Assembly (NCBI GenBank): GCA_902496375.1
Contig: CABVAS010000100.1
Coordinates: 1 to 6,233 of the forward strand
Origin: an uncultured Collinsella sp.
Lineage (GTDB): Bacteria > Actinomycetota > Coriobacteriia > Coriobacteriales > Coriobacteriaceae
Length of the DNA: 6,233 nucleotides
Direction of reading: 5' to 3'
Shown here one piece after another: positions 5,842 to 6,233 of this stretch (its first letter is position 1; each line of letters opens with the position of its first letter). Both the position numbers and the translations under genes were made by a program. The notes beneath the pieces are model-generated. The model was given only the letters and a program-made list of their open reading frames with translations, was not told the DNA's origin and did not search any database.

Positions 5842-6233
5842 ATGATTGCAATTCTAAAGCAAAGCGCCAGCGACGAGGCCGTCGGCCATATCGTAAGCTG
5901 GATTGAGAAAAAAGGCCTGAAGACCGATGTCTCGCGCGGCGAGAACGAGACCGTCATCGGCCTGGTGGGCGATACGACCAAGATCGACCCGTTCCTGCTC
6001 GAGTCCATGGATGTCGTCGAGCGCGTGCAGCGCGTCTCCGAGCCTTTTAAGCGTGCCAACCGCAAGTTCCACCCCGAGGACTCCGTCATCGACTGCGGCC
6101 ACGGCGTCAAGATCGGCGGCGACCAGTTCCAAGTCATCGCCGGCCCCTGCTCCGTCGAGGGCGAGAACCTCATTCGCATCGCACGCCGCGTAAAGGCCGC
6201 CGGCGCCACGATGCTGCGCGGCGGTGCCTACAA
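5842..6233 (+). CDS. aroF: 3-deoxy-7-phosphoheptulonate (DAHP) synthase, type I-beta, 3' end cut by window edge
   Basis: DAHP synthase condenses phosphoenolpyruvate with erythrose 4-phosphate, the committed first step of the shikimate route to Phe, Tyr, Trp and chorismate. The visible 130 codons begin with a ferredoxin-like N-terminal domain (about 1-70), the hallmark of the I-beta class with an added regulatory domain, as in Thermotoga. A linker, EPFKRANRKFHPEDSVI, follows at 67-83. The (beta/alpha)8 barrel then starts, with the conserved AGPCSVE at 100-106 and LRGGAY at 125-130, just before the expected KPRTSP active-site segment, which is off the edge. The ATG at 5842 has AGAGG (5831-5835) six bases upstream. 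A terminator-like hairpin in the leader suggests control by attenuation. The product assignment is firm from the motifs; which aromatic end product inhibits it cannot be read here. Confidence 0.95.
   Translation, partial: MIAILKQSASDEAVGHIVSWIEKKGLKTDVSRGENETVIGLVGDTTKIDPFLLESMDVVERVQRVSEPFKRANRKFHPEDSVIDCGHGVKIGGDQFQVIAGPCSVEGENLIRIARRVKAAGATMLRGGAY

Noticed and set aside
5628..6209. 193-codon minus-strand open frame
   Set aside because: It is antisense to aroF, its leader and the tRNA promoter; the sense strand encodes clear DAHP synthase motifs.

Overview
The window reads as a high-GC actinobacterial chromosome segment. GC-rich third codon positions, GTG and TTG starts, a CtpE-like P-type ATPase, and the overall protein style suggest Coriobacteriia, and Collinsella is my best guess. 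That placement is inference from style; no marker gene here proves it. I see no insertion sequence, phage gene, integrase or CRISPR array. The layout looks like ordinary core chromosome, with one interesting leader region.

Layout: positions 1-5637 are all on the minus strand, so read from right to left. A tRNA-Arg (CCG anticodon, encoded CCA) has its own strong promoter (5649-5678) and a well-formed intrinsic terminator (5516-5548). Almost touching that terminator is a 10-helix P-type cation ATPase (2761 to about 5484/5499) with an unusually long, strongly basic C-terminal tail. Next, after a 103-base gap, comes a membrane protein with two N-terminal zinc ribbons (1515-2657). After a 107-base gap carrying a good sigma-70-type promoter comes a cyclophilin-type peptidyl-prolyl isomerase (865-1407). 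Eleven bases later a tetratricopeptide-repeat (TPR) protein begins at TTG 853 and runs off the left edge. The cyclophilin and TPR genes form a likely translationally coupled pair. The ATPase and zinc-ribbon genes look like separate units or loosely linked ones.

On the plus strand, starting at 5842 and running off the right edge, is a type I-beta DAHP synthase (first step of the shikimate pathway) with its small N-terminal ferredoxin-like/regulatory domain. The 204-base region between it and the divergent tRNA holds a 9-bp GC-rich hairpin followed by five T residues. No upstream plus-strand gene is visible for it to terminate, so I read it as a candidate transcription attenuator of aroF. An 8-base segment at 5721-5728 is perfectly complementary to the hairpin's 3' arm and could act as an antiterminator strand. 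This leader is the best candidate in the window for undescribed regulation.

The genes do not form one obvious pathway. Cyclophilin, TPR and zinc-ribbon membrane proteins point loosely to protein folding, assembly and envelope housekeeping. The ATPase does ion transport, and aroF does aromatic amino-acid synthesis. All gaps between genes are under 300 bases and are covered in the feature entries.
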